DNA of 64,000 bases from Phycisphaerae bacterium (GTDB lineage: Bacteria; Planctomycetota; Phycisphaerae; UBA1845; PWPN01). This document shows positions 26,344 through 35,362 of the stretch, in pieces (positions within the stretch are counted from its first letter, which is position 1; each line of letters starts with the position of its first letter). Both the position numbers and the translations under genes were made by a program. The notes under the pieces are model-generated. The model was not told the DNA's origin, did not search any database, and saw only the letters and a list, made by a program, of their open reading frames with translations. The stretch is taken from NCBI GenBank assembly GCA_035384605.1, contig DAOOIV010000009.1, positions 1 to 64,000 on the forward strand, given 5' to 3'.

Positions 26344-27531
26344 ATGCGACAGCTTAGCAGAGAAGAGCAACAACGTGCATGTCGACTGCTGGCCGACCTG
26401 GTGCGGATTCCAAGCGTTGTCTCGACACCTGAGCAGGCCAATCGCGATCGGGCTGAGGAACGGATGGCGGAATACCTGACCGACCATTTGTCCCGGATGG
26501 GAATGCAGGTCGAACGACAAGAGGTCTTTCCGGGACGTCCCAATCTCATTGCCTACTGGCCGGGTCAAGGAACCGGCAAGCGGCTTGTTCTCTCCGCCCA
26601 CATGGACACGGTGCCGACCGAGGGAATGACCGTAGATCCGTTCGCGGCTGAGATTCGCGGGGGACGCATGTACGGCCGCGGCACGTGCGACACGAAAGGA
26701 TCGCTCGCCAGCCTGTTGACCGCCTTGGCCCTGGCACATGAAGCGGGACGGTTGCCCAGCGACCGGCTGTGCTTCGTGGCCACGGTGAGCGAAGAAACGG
26801 GCTGTGACGGCGCAACGGCTCTGGTGAGGTCGGGCTTCACCGCAGACGCGGCCATCGTCGGCGAGCCCACGAACTGCGAGGTCGTGACCGCCCATAAGAG
26901 CCCCCTGTGGCTGGAGATCGAAACGCACGGTCGTTCGTGTCACGCCTCACTACCGACTCAAGGTACAAACGCGATCGAGTTGATGGCCAGAGTGGTTGAT
27001 TTCGTCGGGGACCCCTGGAAAAGGCACATCGGCCGTCGGTCTCACCCCCTTCTCGGGACCTCGACCTGCGTGGTGACCACCATCAACGGCGGGAGCAAGA
27101 TCAATGTGATCCCGTCCAGTTGCCGCGCCCAGATCGACGGGCGATTCATTCCCGGCGAACCGGCGGACCGTATCGTCGCTGATTTCACGCGGATGCTGTC
27201 GGATTATCTGGGCGGTCGGGAGAAGTTCAGCATCCTGAGCCGGCGGACACACCCCCCGCTGGATTGTCCGGCAGACAAGCCGTTGCCCCGGAAGCTGCTG
27301 ACTGTGTGCCGAGAGGCCAACGGACAAAGCGCCCCACGTGGAGTGAATTACTTTGCCGACACCGGACCGTTCAGCGAAGCGGGTATCGCCTCGCTGCTTT
27401 TCGGTCCGGGTGATATCGCCCAGGCTCACACGGCCGACGAATCCGTCGAGTTGGCCCAGGTCTACCAGGCCACGGAGATCATCCTCGCGCTGCTGACGAG
27501 CCACGCGGGGCGATCCATCATCGACGAATAG
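26344..27531 (+). CDS. M20-family metallopeptidase / deacylase (ArgE-DapE group)
   Basis: This 395-aa cytoplasmic protein is of the M20 family. Zinc ligand motifs are seen as LVLSAHMDTVP, GRGTCDTKG, the catalytic Glu pair in SEETGCDG, and VGEPTNCE. The lid dimerisation domain lies in the middle and a C-terminal His in QAHTADESVEL. Family members cut N-acetyl amino acids, succinyl-DAP or small peptides; the sequence alone does not say which. ATG 26344 is near the phosphoesterase stop. Confidence 0.88.
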   Translation: MRQLSREEQQRACRLLADLVRIPSVVSTPEQANRDRAEERMAEYLTDHLSRMGMQVERQEVFPGRPNLIAYWPGQGTGKRLVLSAHMDTVPTEGMTVDPFAAEIRGGRMYGRGTCDTKGSLASLLTALALAHEAGRLPSDRLCFVATVSEETGCDGATALVRSGFTADAAIVGEPTNCEVVTAHKSPLWLEIETHGRSCHASLPTQGTNAIELMARVVDFVGDPWKRHIGRRSHPLLGTSTCVVTTINGGSKINVIPSSCRAQIDGRFIPGEPADRIVADFTRMLSDYLGGREKFSILSRRTHPPLDCPADKPLPRKLLTVCREANGQSAPRGVNYFADTGPFSEAGIASLLFGPGDIAQAHTADESVELAQVYQATEIILALLTSHAGRSIIDE

Positions 27532-27643
27532 GCGCATGGCCGGAGCACGGGTCGATTGCCCGCCGACTTGCGAGTACCATAGCGCCGCCCTGGCGTTTGC
27601 GTGGTTGTGATTTCGCGCCGTGCTTGCAGAAAGGCAGGGAAAC

Positions 27644-29938
27644 ATGTTTTGCGGCCATTGGCTTGCGACTGTGAGTGTTCTTACGGTAACTGCAGCGGCA
27701 ACGTCCACCGGCCAGGTATCGTTTGACATGGAACGGATGCAGCGTGCCGATCGACTGATTGAAGAAGCTATTGGGCGAAAAGAACTTCCCGGGGGGGTCC
27801 TGCTGGTTGGACAAGGCGACAGGACCGTCTATTTCAAAGCCTATGGTCTACGGACGTCCGACCCACAGCCCATTCCCATGACAAAAGACACGATCTTCGA
27901 CATGGCTTCGGTCACAAAGACCGTGGCGTGCGCCACATCGATCATGATTCTCGTAGAACGTGGCAAGCTCGGTCTGGCGGACTCGGTGGCGAAACACATT
28001 CCCGCCTTCGGGGCCAACGGCAAGGAGAAGGTGACGGTCGAACAGCTACTGTTGCACCGAGGAGGCTTTGTTCCTGACAATCCCATGAAGGATTACGCTG
28101 ACGGGCCTGTCAAGGCGTGGGAACGTATCTGGAACCTCGCGCCCGTCTACCCGCCGGGCACCGATTTCCGCTACAGCGACGTCGGCTATATCGTGCTGGG
28201 CGAACTGGTACGAGTCATCGACGGCCGACCGATTGACCGCTTCGCACGAGAGGAGGTTTTTCTTCCTCTGGGCATGAAGGACACCATGTATTGCCCGCCA
28301 GAGAGCCTGTGGTCTCGGTGTGCCCCGACCGAGAAACGCGACGGCAAATGGATGCAGGGCCAGGTGCACGACCCGCGGGCATGGGCCCTTGGCGGCGTCG
28401 CGGGGCACGCCGGGCTGTTCAGCACGGCCGAGGATCTGGCACGTTGGTGCCGAATGATCCTGCACAAGGGGGTGCTTGACGACAAGAGAATCCTTTCGCA
28501 AATGACCGTCGAAGCCATGACCTCGCAGCGATGCCTGCCCGGGGGGACAGGATGCCGTGGATACGGCTTCGACATGAGTACCAGCTATTCGTCGGCCCGG
28601 GGCGACCTCTTCCAGGCGGGCACGACTTTTGGTCACACCGGTTACACGGGCACGAGCTACTGGATCGATCCGACTCATGACTGTTACGTGATCCTGCTGA
28701 CCAACCGCGTCCATCCCGACGATAAGGGCACGGTCACCGACCTGCGGCGGCAGGTGGCAACCGCCGTGGCGGCTGCGATCACCGGTAAAGCGTTTGGTCC
28801 GCCGGCGGAGGTGCTCTGCGGCATCGACATCCTCAAGCGTGATGGTTTCAAGCTGTTGGCCGGAAGGAAGGTTGCCCTGATCACAAACCACACCGGTCGC
28901 GATCGCGAGGGCAACCGAACAGTCGACCTGCTGTTCAAGGCGCCGGAGGTGAAACTCGTAAAGTTGTTTTCGCCGGAACACGGGCTCTACGGCACATTGG
29001 ATGAGAAAGTGGGCCACACGGTCGACCAGGCGACCGGCCTCAAGGTGTACAGCCTTTACGGTGAGACAAGGCGCCCCACGCCGGAGATGCTGGAAGGCGT
29101 GGACGCGCTGGTCTACGACATTCAGGACATCGGGGCGAGGTTCTACACCTATTCGGCGACGCTTGGCTACGCCCTTGAAGCGGCTGCCAAGCACAAGCTC
29201 AAAATGGTGGTGCTCGATCGTCCGAACCCGATCACCGGCCTGATTGTGGACGGTCCTATTGCCGACAAGAATCGTTACGGTTTCACCGCCTACGGTCCGC
29301 TGCCGGTGGTCCACGGCATGACCTTCGGTGAGCTGGCCCGCATGTGCAACGTCGAGTACGACATCAATTGCGACCTGACGGTGGTAGAGCTTCAGGGCTG
29401 GCGTCGATCGATGTGGTGGGACGAAACCGGCCTGATGTGGATCAACCCCTCGCCGAACATGCGGAATCTGACGGAGGCGACGCTCTACCCTGCCATCTGC
29501 CTGTTGGAGGCAACCAATGTTTCCGTCGGCCGTGGCACGGATCAGCCGTTCGAGATCTTTGGCGCCCCTTGGATCGACGGCCGTAAGCTGGCGGCTTCGC
29601 TGAACGAGGCCGGCCTGCCGGGGCTACGGTTCATCCCCATTGAGTTCACTCCCACATCGAGCAAGTTTGCGAAGGAGAAATGCCAAGGAGTGTACGTGCT
29701 GGTCACGGACCGCCAGAACATCCGCATGGTCGAGTCGGGCTTGACGATCGCCTGGCACCTGAAGAAGCTCTTCGGCCCGGTGTTCGAGGTTGACAAGGTG
29801 ATCAACCTGCTGGCCAACGCGGAAACGCTGAATAACCTGAAGACCGCTGAAACCCCGACGACGCTGCCGGCCGGCTGGCGCGGCTCTCTCAGCCGCTTCA
29901 GGGAGGTGCGACAGAAGTACCTGATCTACCAGAACTGA
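27644..29938 (+). CDS. Fusion of a beta-lactamase-like serine hydrolase and NamZ (DUF1343)
   Basis: This roughly 764-aa secreted two-domain protein has a signal peptide (MFCGHWLATVSVLTVTAAAT). Residues about 30-370 are a penicillin-binding/beta-lactamase-type domain with S89-x-x-K92 (MASVTKT), YSDVGY and FGHTGYTG. Residues about 385-764 match DUF1343/NamZ, the family of exo-beta-N-acetylmuramidase that trims MurNAc from peptidoglycan fragments. Its motifs include LITNHTGRDREG, FSPEHGLYG, YDIQDIGARFYTY and NVSVGRGTDQPFE. One protein could therefore cut stem peptides or esters and remove MurNAc during wall recycling. ATG 27644 is used because it begins the signal peptide; GTG 27620 is an alternative. 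Confidence 0.88.
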   Translation: MFCGHWLATVSVLTVTAAATSTGQVSFDMERMQRADRLIEEAIGRKELPGGVLLVGQGDRTVYFKAYGLRTSDPQPIPMTKDTIFDMASVTKTVACATSIMILVERGKLGLADSVAKHIPAFGANGKEKVTVEQLLLHRGGFVPDNPMKDYADGPVKAWERIWNLAPVYPPGTDFRYSDVGYIVLGELVRVIDGRPIDRFAREEVFLPLGMKDTMYCPPESLWSRCAPTEKRDGKWMQGQVHDPRAWALGGVAGHAGLFSTAEDLARWCRMILHKGVLDDKRILSQMTVEAMTSQRCLPGGTGCRGYGFDMSTSYSSARGDLFQAGTTFGHTGYTGTSYWIDPTHDCYVILLTNRVHPDDKGTVTDLRRQVATAVAAAITGKAFGPPAEVLCGIDILKRDGFKLLAGRKVALITNHTGRDREGNRTVDLLFKAPEVKLVKLFSPEHGLYGTLDEKVGHTVDQATGLKVYSLYGETRRPTPEMLEGVDALVYDIQDIGARFYTYSATLGYALEAAAKHKLKMVVLDRPNPITGLIVDGPIADKNRYGFTAYGPLPVVHGMTFGELARMCNVEYDINCDLTVVELQGWRRSMWWDETGLMWINPSPNMRNLTEATLYPAICLLEATNVSVGRGTDQPFEIFGAPWIDGRKLAASLNEAGLPGLRFIPIEFTPTSSKFAKEKCQGVYVLVTDRQNIRMVESGLTIAWHLKKLFGPVFEVDKVINLLANAETLNNLKTAETPTTLPAGWRGSLSRFREVRQKYLIYQN

Positions 29939-29946
29939 CCGCCGCT

Positions 29947-30171
29947 TTGGACTGTTTTGTCCGGCTCCCGATCGACGAGAAGGTGTGGAATGACCTGGGG
30001 CGTATCCTTCGCACCTTGCGGTCACGAGGCCTGGCAGTACCCTTTGCCGATGCCCTGATTGCCACCGTGGCAATGGGCGGGGGCTTGCTGCTATGGACAT
30101 ACGATGCGCATTTTGTCGTTATCGCGTCTGCGCTGCCCGACCTGAGACTGTTCGACGGCCCTCGCATCTGA
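29947..30171 (+). pseudogene. Remnant of a VapC-type PIN-domain toxin
   Basis: The 74 residues match the C-terminal half of VapC toxins: FADALIATVAMGGGLLLWTYDAHFVVIA, then LPDLRLF (PIN-domain acidic residues in FADALIA and WTYDAHF; quoted here in two parts from one run). The N-terminal half with the first catalytic Asp is missing, as is a partner antitoxin. The usual second acidic residues remain. It is most likely a decayed fragment, not an active RNase. Confidence 0.6.
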
Positions 30172-30196
30172 CGGCGCCGCGCGTTGCCGTCCCCAT

Positions 30197-30224
30197 TTGG
30201 CAATAGAGCCAAAATCGGTAGAAT
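30197..30224 (+). promoter_or_regulatory. Predicted sigma-70 type promoter of gpmA
   Basis: TTGGCA (30197-30202) and TAGAAT (30219-30224) are 16 bp apart. Transcription would start near 30231, about 55 nt before the gpmA start. Confidence 0.55.
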
Positions 30225-30285
30225 ATGCGACTTCGTGGATGACGCCGCAAACGTGGCGGCAATTGATAGCTCATGGAGACGATCG

Positions 30286-31035
30286 ATGTACAAAGTCGTA
30301 TTACTGCGACACGGCGAAAGTGACTGGAACAAGCAGAACCGTTTCACGGGCTGGACCGACGTTGACCTGTCGGAGGTCGGGATCAAGGAGGCCGCCGAGG
30401 CCGGCGAGTTGCTCATGAAAGAGGGCTACACCTTCGACGTGGCCTACACCTCGGTGCTCAAGCGGGCGATTCGCACGCTGTGGATCGCGCTTGACAAGAT
30501 GGACCTGATGTGGATCCCGGTGTACCGATCATGGCGGCTTAACGAGCGGCATTACGGGGCGCTGCAGGGTTTGAACAAGGCCGAGACCGCTGCGAAGTTC
30601 GGCGAGGACCAGGTAAAGATCTGGCGGCGTTCATATGACATCCCCCCGCCGCCACTGGAGAAAACGGATCCGCGGTATCCGGGCAACGACCCCCGCTACG
30701 CGGACCTGACCGAGGGCGCGCTGCCGCTGACCGAGTGCCTGAAAGACACAGTGGCGCGCTTCCTGCCCTACTGGCACGACGTCATCGCCCCGACGGTGAA
30801 GCTGGGCAAACGGGTGTTGATCGCCGCCCACGGCAACAGCTTGCGGGCGCTGGTCAAATACCTGGACAACGTCAGCGATAAGGACATCGTCGAACTCAAC
30901 ATACCGACCGGTATGCCCTTGGTGTATGAGCTGGACAAGGGCCTCAAGACCATCAAGAGCTACTACCTGGGCGACCCGGAGAAGGTGAAAGCCGCTATGG
31001 CCGCAGTGGCCGCTCAGGGGAAGGCGAAGAAGTAG
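30286..31035 (+). CDS. gpmA: 2,3-bisphosphoglycerate-dependent phosphoglycerate mutase
   Basis: This 249-aa glycolytic enzyme interconverts 3- and 2-phosphoglycerate by a phospho-His mechanism. LLRHGESDWN carries the phosphorylated His; RFTGWTDVDLSE, SVLKRAIRTLW, RLNERHYGALQGLNKAE and LIAAHGNSLRALVK with the second His follow. The length is that of the family. ATG 30286 has GGAG 8 nt upstream. Confidence 0.97.
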   Translation: MYKVVLLRHGESDWNKQNRFTGWTDVDLSEVGIKEAAEAGELLMKEGYTFDVAYTSVLKRAIRTLWIALDKMDLMWIPVYRSWRLNERHYGALQGLNKAETAAKFGEDQVKIWRRSYDIPPPPLEKTDPRYPGNDPRYADLTEGALPLTECLKDTVARFLPYWHDVIAPTVKLGKRVLIAAHGNSLRALVKYLDNVSDKDIVELNIPTGMPLVYELDKGLKTIKSYYLGDPEKVKAAMAAVAAQGKAKK

Positions 31036-31048
31036 AGGTCAGTCGCCT

Positions 31049-31080
31049 GTTCTCAGTTGTCAGTGGTGATGACTGAGAAC
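31049..31080. repeat. Inverted repeat after gpmA
   Basis: GTTCTCAGT (31049-31057) pairs perfectly with ACTGAGAAC (31072-31080), with a 14-nt loop. It lies 13 bp after the gpmA stop. It could be a terminator stem without a U-tract or a regulatory dyad of the next operon. Confidence 0.45.
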
Positions 31081-31122
31081 TGTGATTCCTGCCGGGTTCG
31101 ACGGCCGGGTTATCAGCGAAAG

Positions 31123-32475
31123 ATGGGTGTCATGGCTGCAGGGGATGATGCAATCGAGGCCTTGCGCGACGCGTTGCGGGATGCACCGGACAACGTTCGC
31201 CTCCGGCAGCACCTGGCGGAGATGCTCTTGCGATATGGCCACACACAACAGGCTGTCGAGGAGTACCGGGAAACGCTCAATCGGTGCCCCGACGATCCAG
31301 GACTGAAGCTGGGGCTGGCCAACGCTTTCTACCGGGACGGCAAATACAGCCCTGCCCTCGTGATTGTCGAGGAACTGCTCAAGAGCCCATCCACCGCAGG
31401 CGAGGTCTATGTGCTGCACGCCCGCCTCCTCCTGCGGGCCGGTGACATCGATCGCGCTGTCCGGCAGTACCGTCGAGGCATCGAGCAGGATCCCGAGGCA
31501 GCCGACGATTCCCTGGAAGAAACGCTCGGACTGAACGGGGAGCCCGATTCCGAGGTGATCGACGGCCGGGTCCGCGTGCCCGGCGAGCAATCCTCATCCG
31601 GTCCGGACATAGAGTTGGAGCGGCCCCGGATCAACTTCGACGACGTCGGAGGGATGGAGGCGGTCAAAGAGGAAATCCGGCTGAAAATCATCCACCCCCT
31701 GAGCCACCGCGAGCTGTACGAAGCGTACGGCAAGCAGATTGGCGGAGGCATTCTTCTTTACGGTCCGCCCGGCTGCGGAAAGACGCATCTGGCTCGGGCG
31801 ACGGCCGGCGAGATCAAAGCCGGGTTTCTGACGATCGGGATCAATGACGTTCTGGACATGTGGCTGGGCAACAGCGAGCGCAACCTTCACGAGGTGTTCC
31901 AGCATGCCCGGCAGCACAAGCCGTGCGTGCTCTTCTTCGACGAGGTGGATGCGCTCGGAGCCAGTCGGGCCGACCTGCGACAAAGCGCCGGCCGTCATCT
32001 GGTCAATCAGTTCCTCGCGGAACTGGACGGCGCCCAGTACAGCAACGACGGCGTCCTGATTCTGGCGGCCACCAACGCCCCGTGGCATCTCGATTCGGCA
32101 TTCCGCCGGCCAGGGCGTTTCGACCGCATCATTTTTGTCCCGCCACCCGATTCTGTGGCCCGATCGGCGATTCTTCGCATACTGGTGCGAGGCAAACCCG
32201 CCGAGGAGATCGATTTCGATAAGTTGGCGGCCAAGACGAACGGGTTCTCGGGGGCAGATCTCAAGGCTCTCGTCGACCAGGCGATCGAACGCAAGCTCCA
32301 GGAAGCCATGCGGGCCGGTGTCCCGAAACCGATGACCACCAAAGACCTTCTGGCCGCCGTCGCCGCCGTACGGCCATCCACCAAGGAATGGTTCTCCACC
32401 GCCCGAAACCATGCCATCTATGCCAACCAGGGCGGGATCTACGACGACGTTCTGAAATACCTCAAGCTGTTATGA
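31123..32475 (+). CDS. AAA+ ATPase with N-terminal TPR repeats
   Basis: This 450-aa cytoplasmic protein has TPR-like helices at residues 1-130 (LRQHLAEMLLRYG, GLKLGLANAFYRDG, YVLHARLLLRAGD) followed by one AAA+ module. Walker A is GPPGCGKTH near 213, Walker B VLFFDEVDAL, and the second region of homology ATNAPWHLDSAFRRPGRFD. It resembles the FtsH/Vps4 class of AAA proteins, so it should remodel or sort protein complexes through its TPR partner-binding arm. The next gene overlaps by 4 bp (ATGA), so the two proteins are probably made together. ATG 31123 is preferred over 31057. Confidence 0.9.
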   Translation: MGVMAAGDDAIEALRDALRDAPDNVRLRQHLAEMLLRYGHTQQAVEEYRETLNRCPDDPGLKLGLANAFYRDGKYSPALVIVEELLKSPSTAGEVYVLHARLLLRAGDIDRAVRQYRRGIEQDPEAADDSLEETLGLNGEPDSEVIDGRVRVPGEQSSSGPDIELERPRINFDDVGGMEAVKEEIRLKIIHPLSHRELYEAYGKQIGGGILLYGPPGCGKTHLARATAGEIKAGFLTIGINDVLDMWLGNSERNLHEVFQHARQHKPCVLFFDEVDALGASRADLRQSAGRHLVNQFLAELDGAQYSNDGVLILAATNAPWHLDSAFRRPGRFDRIIFVPPPDSVARSAILRILVRGKPAEEIDFDKLAAKTNGFSGADLKALVDQAIERKLQEAMRAGVPKPMTTKDLLAAVAAVRPSTKEWFSTARNHAIYANQGGIYDDVLKYLKLL

Positions 32476-33857
32476 GCATTCATTTCGATAGAGCGTGGGT
32501 CCTGATCGAACAATCGCGGCCGGAATTGGCTGAGCAGGAGGCCCGGCGAGGTTTGGCCGAAAGCCCCGACGACGGGCGCGGACATGCGTTGCTGGCCCTG
32601 AGTCTCGCACAGCAGGAGAAACTCAAGGAGGCAACTGCGGCCGTTGAGACCGCCATCCACTCCGCCCCCGACGAGCCGTTTCCCCACTACGTCCGGGCAG
32701 CGATCCTGCACGACAGGAACCGTCCCGAGGAAGCTCTGGAGGCCATTCACGAGGCCATCAGGCTGGACCCCGAGAACGCCTACTACCACGCACTTCTCGG
32801 TCAGATCCGCTTGACGCAACGGCTGTGGCGAGAAGCATTGACCGCGGCGGAAGAGGGTCTGCGACTCGACCCGGAGCATGTGCAGGCCGCCAATGTGCGG
32901 GCGGCGGCGCTGGTCAAATTGGGCCGCAGGCTCGAGGCCGCCCAGGCACTCGATGCCGCCCTGGCCCGCGATCCCGATGACGCGAACACCCATGCCAATC
33001 GAGGATGGGCCTTCCTGCACGAGGGCAAGCATCGCCAGGCGTTGGAGAGCTTCCGTGAAGCCCTAAGGCGGACCGCCTTTTTGCGGACCGCAACCCAAGC
33101 GTTCTGCGATCCAGAAACATGCGCGCAAGCCGCACAGATATCTGGCCGTAAGGTTCTAAGGCTCGAACCTGGCAACGAGTGGGCCCGCCAGGGGATCGTG
33201 GAGTCTCTGAAGGCCAAGAACATCGTTTATGGGCTGATGCTCCGTTATTTCTTGTGGATGGGCTCGTTGTCCGGCAAGGCTCGTTGGGGGCTGATCCTGG
33301 GCGGGTACTTTGGGGCCAGGGCCCTCAGCAGCGTCGCCCGCAGCAACCCGCCGCTGGCACCGTTCATCGCCCCCTTCCTGATTCTCTACCTCGTTTTCGT
33401 CTTTCTAACGTGGACGGCCGGCCCGCTGTTTAACCTGCTCCTGCGCTTGAACCGTTTCGGACGACTCGCCCTGACGCGAGAGCAGATTGTTGCTTCCAAC
33501 TGGGTTGGGGGCAGCCTCTTGCTGGCAGTCGCCTGCCTTGGGCTCGGGTTCGGCTTGCGCAGCAATAGCCTGCTCGTAGCCTCGTTCATATTTGGCCTGC
33601 TGTCAATGCCGCTGGCGGGCACGTTTGACTGCTCCCGCGGCTGGCCGAGAACGGCTATGGCCTTCTATACGGCCGTCATGGCCCTGACCGGCCTGGGCGC
33701 GGTTGCCTTATACGCGTGGAGCCGGACGCGCGATTCTGGGGCTTCCGCAGAAGCGATCAAAGGCCTGGTCAACAGCCTCGCAGTCGGTTTCGCAATCAGT
33801 TTCCTGGCATCCCCATGGATAGGCAATCTGTTGATGATGAACCGCGTCCGCGAGTAG
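32472..33857 (+). CDS. TPR protein with membrane helices, interrupted in frame by PE1 element
   Basis: This 461-aa protein starts with tetratricopeptide repeats (about 1-235) and ends with four to five TM helices (about 270-455). ATG 32472 overlaps the AAA+ stop, so translation is coupled, and it may anchor the AAA+ partner. Residues about 199-229 are encoded by PE1 copy 3. Removing the 93 bp restores a continuous TPR: ESFREAL joins RLEPGNEWARQG. The inserted 31 residues contain RRTAFLRTATQAFCDPETCA, unlike any TPR consensus. The insertion keeps the frame, so the gene is probably still expressed, but it lengthens one repeat. Confidence 0.85.
   Translation: MSIHFDRAWVLIEQSRPELAEQEARRGLAESPDDGRGHALLALSLAQQEKLKEATAAVETAIHSAPDEPFPHYVRAAILHDRNRPEEALEAIHEAIRLDPENAYYHALLGQIRLTQRLWREALTAAEEGLRLDPEHVQAANVRAAALVKLGRRLEAAQALDAALARDPDDANTHANRGWAFLHEGKHRQALESFREALRRTAFLRTATQAFCDPETCAQAAQISGRKVLRLEPGNEWARQGIVESLKAKNIVYGLMLRYFLWMGSLSGKARWGLILGGYFGARALSSVARSNPPLAPFIAPFLILYLVFVFLTWTAGPLFNLLLRLNRFGRLALTREQIVASNWVGGSLLLAVACLGLGFGLRSNSLLVASFIFGLLSMPLAGTFDCSRGWPRTAMAFYTAVMALTGLGAVALYAWSRTRDSGASAEAIKGLVNSLAVGFAISFLASPWIGNLLMMNRVRE
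33068..33160 (+). repeat. 93-bp palindromic element (PE1), copy 3, inserted in frame in a TPR gene
   Basis: CTAAG stands at 33063-33067 and at 33156-33160, exactly 93 bp apart. The unit holds GGCGGACCGCC (hairpin), TTGCGGACCGCAA (hairpin), and the ATCCAGAAACATGCGCGCAA arm. Positions 33062-33160 are identical over 99 bp to 55214-55312 (copy 5). Confidence 0.88.
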
Positions 33858-33899
33858 AGCGTGATTGCCGGCCCACGCCGCCGCGCGGGCCGTTACCCC

Positions 33900-35225
33900 T
33901 CAGATCAGTCGGATGTGCGTGATCTCCGCCGGAGCATTGATCCGGACCGGGAACCAGTTGCCGACCCCCGCGCTGACCTCCAGGACACAATCGCCTCGCC
34001 GGTACTCCCCCCAGATATAGCGGAACAGCAGGCTGCCGCCTCCGATCGGCGTGTGCGATCCCGGCGGCGTGAGCATCAATTGCCCCCCGTGGGTGTGACC
34101 GGCCAACGTCAGGTCCACGCCACGGTCGGCCAGCGGGTCAAATGCGTGCGGATGGTGGGCCAGAGCAATGGTGAAGCGGTCTGAATCCGCACCGGCCAGG
34201 GTTCTGGTAACTCGACCTGTGTGACCTGGATCTTCGCCCCTCGGTTCGTCATAGCGAGACCAGAACAAGCCGGCGATCTGGATGGTCTCGCCGTCGATCA
34301 GCAGCGGGAGCATGCGGTCGAGCAGGAGAAACGGTTCCCGCCGATGAAGCTCCTGCACTGCTTTTTCGGGAGAATCAATAAGATCGTGATTGCCGACCAC
34401 GATGAACCGCCCGCATCGCGACTCCATTTGAGCAAGGGCATCACAGGTGAGGGGCATGAAGTCAACGGAATGATCCACGAGGTCGCCGGTGACGGCGATG
34501 AGATCGCTCTTGAGTTGATTGACGGCGTCGATCAGCCGCGGCAAGTGCTCGGGCCGAAACAACCGACCGACGTGCAGGTCGCTGATATGCGTGATCGTCA
34601 GACCCCGCAGCCGATCCGGCAACCGCGGCATTCGCAGGGAAACACGGCGCACCTTGAACCGCCCCCCCTGCCATACGGCCAAGCCCAGAGACCCGCCGGC
34701 TACGATGACGGGGGCGACACCCACAGCCCCGAGGAGCAATTGTCGCCGCGACGGGTCCACCGGTTTTTCGAATGAATGAGAACCTGCGACTCGGGCTCTC
34801 ACTCGTCGGAACATTGCCCAGAAACCGGCCAACGGCGCCCATACGGTCACCAGGAGAACCATGAGGAGGTGCCAGACCATGATCAGTGCGATGAGAACGA
34901 AGGGGTACGCATCCCAGAACCCCCGCAGGCCGACGAACACGAGAAGCAGAGGCGACAGCATCAGGGTCATGAATGCAGCCCAGCCCGACCGCAGGAGACG
35001 TCGGCGGGTCGTAGAACCGGTACGGCGGCCGCGACCTTGAAGCTGTCGATCGACCCACGCCCACCAGAACAGGTTGGCGAGCAGAAGCATGACAGCGATG
35101 AGCAGAAAGGTCGCACCCCAGAACACCGGCAGCCAGCCGAGGCGCACGCCGAGGAAATATGCAAGAATCAGGCCAATCGCGGCCAAAAGGATGGCTTCAA
35201 GCAGATGACCGTGCCTCTCACTCAT
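33900..35225 (-). CDS. Membrane-anchored metallophosphoesterase (YaeI-like)
   Basis: This 441-aa protein has four hydrophobic segments (about 10-130), a cytoplasmic stretch, then SRRQLLLGAVGVAPVIVAGG, a twin-arginine-like anchor. The phosphoesterase domain follows with ITHISDLHVGRLF, AVTGDLVDHS, VVGNHDLID, IALAHHP and LAGHTHGGQLM. The YaeI/YkuE type hydrolyses UDP-diacylglucosamine or other lipid-linked phosphates; the substrate here is not known. Start ATG 35225 has only a weak ribosome site. Confidence 0.85.
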   Translation of the reverse strand: MSERHGHLLEAILLAAIGLILAYFLGVRLGWLPVFWGATFLLIAVMLLLANLFWWAWVDRQLQGRGRRTGSTTRRRLLRSGWAAFMTLMLSPLLLVFVGLRGFWDAYPFVLIALIMVWHLLMVLLVTVWAPLAGFWAMFRRVRARVAGSHSFEKPVDPSRRQLLLGAVGVAPVIVAGGSLGLAVWQGGRFKVRRVSLRMPRLPDRLRGLTITHISDLHVGRLFRPEHLPRLIDAVNQLKSDLIAVTGDLVDHSVDFMPLTCDALAQMESRCGRFIVVGNHDLIDSPEKAVQELHRREPFLLLDRMLPLLIDGETIQIAGLFWSRYDEPRGEDPGHTGRVTRTLAGADSDRFTIALAHHPHAFDPLADRGVDLTLAGHTHGGQLMLTPPGSHTPIGGGSLLFRYIWGEYRRGDCVLEVSAGVGNWFPVRINAPAEITHIRLI

Positions 35226-35269
35226 ACCACAGATGCCCCGCCGGCGCGGAACAGTCCAGGAATCCTAAG

Positions 35270-35362
35270 GCGGACCGCCTTTTTGCGGGCCGCAACCCAA
35301 GCCCACTGCCATCCAGACGCATGCGCGCGAGCCGCACAGATGTCCGGCTGAAAGGTTCTATT
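35270..35362 (+). repeat. 93-bp palindromic element (PE1), copy 4
   Basis: The unit follows CTAAG at 35265-35269; the equivalent 3' boundary at 35358-35362 reads CTATT. The two hairpin halves, GGCGGACCGCC and TTGCGGGCCGCAA, are kept. It lies in the upstream region of the phosphoesterase gene. Confidence 0.78.
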
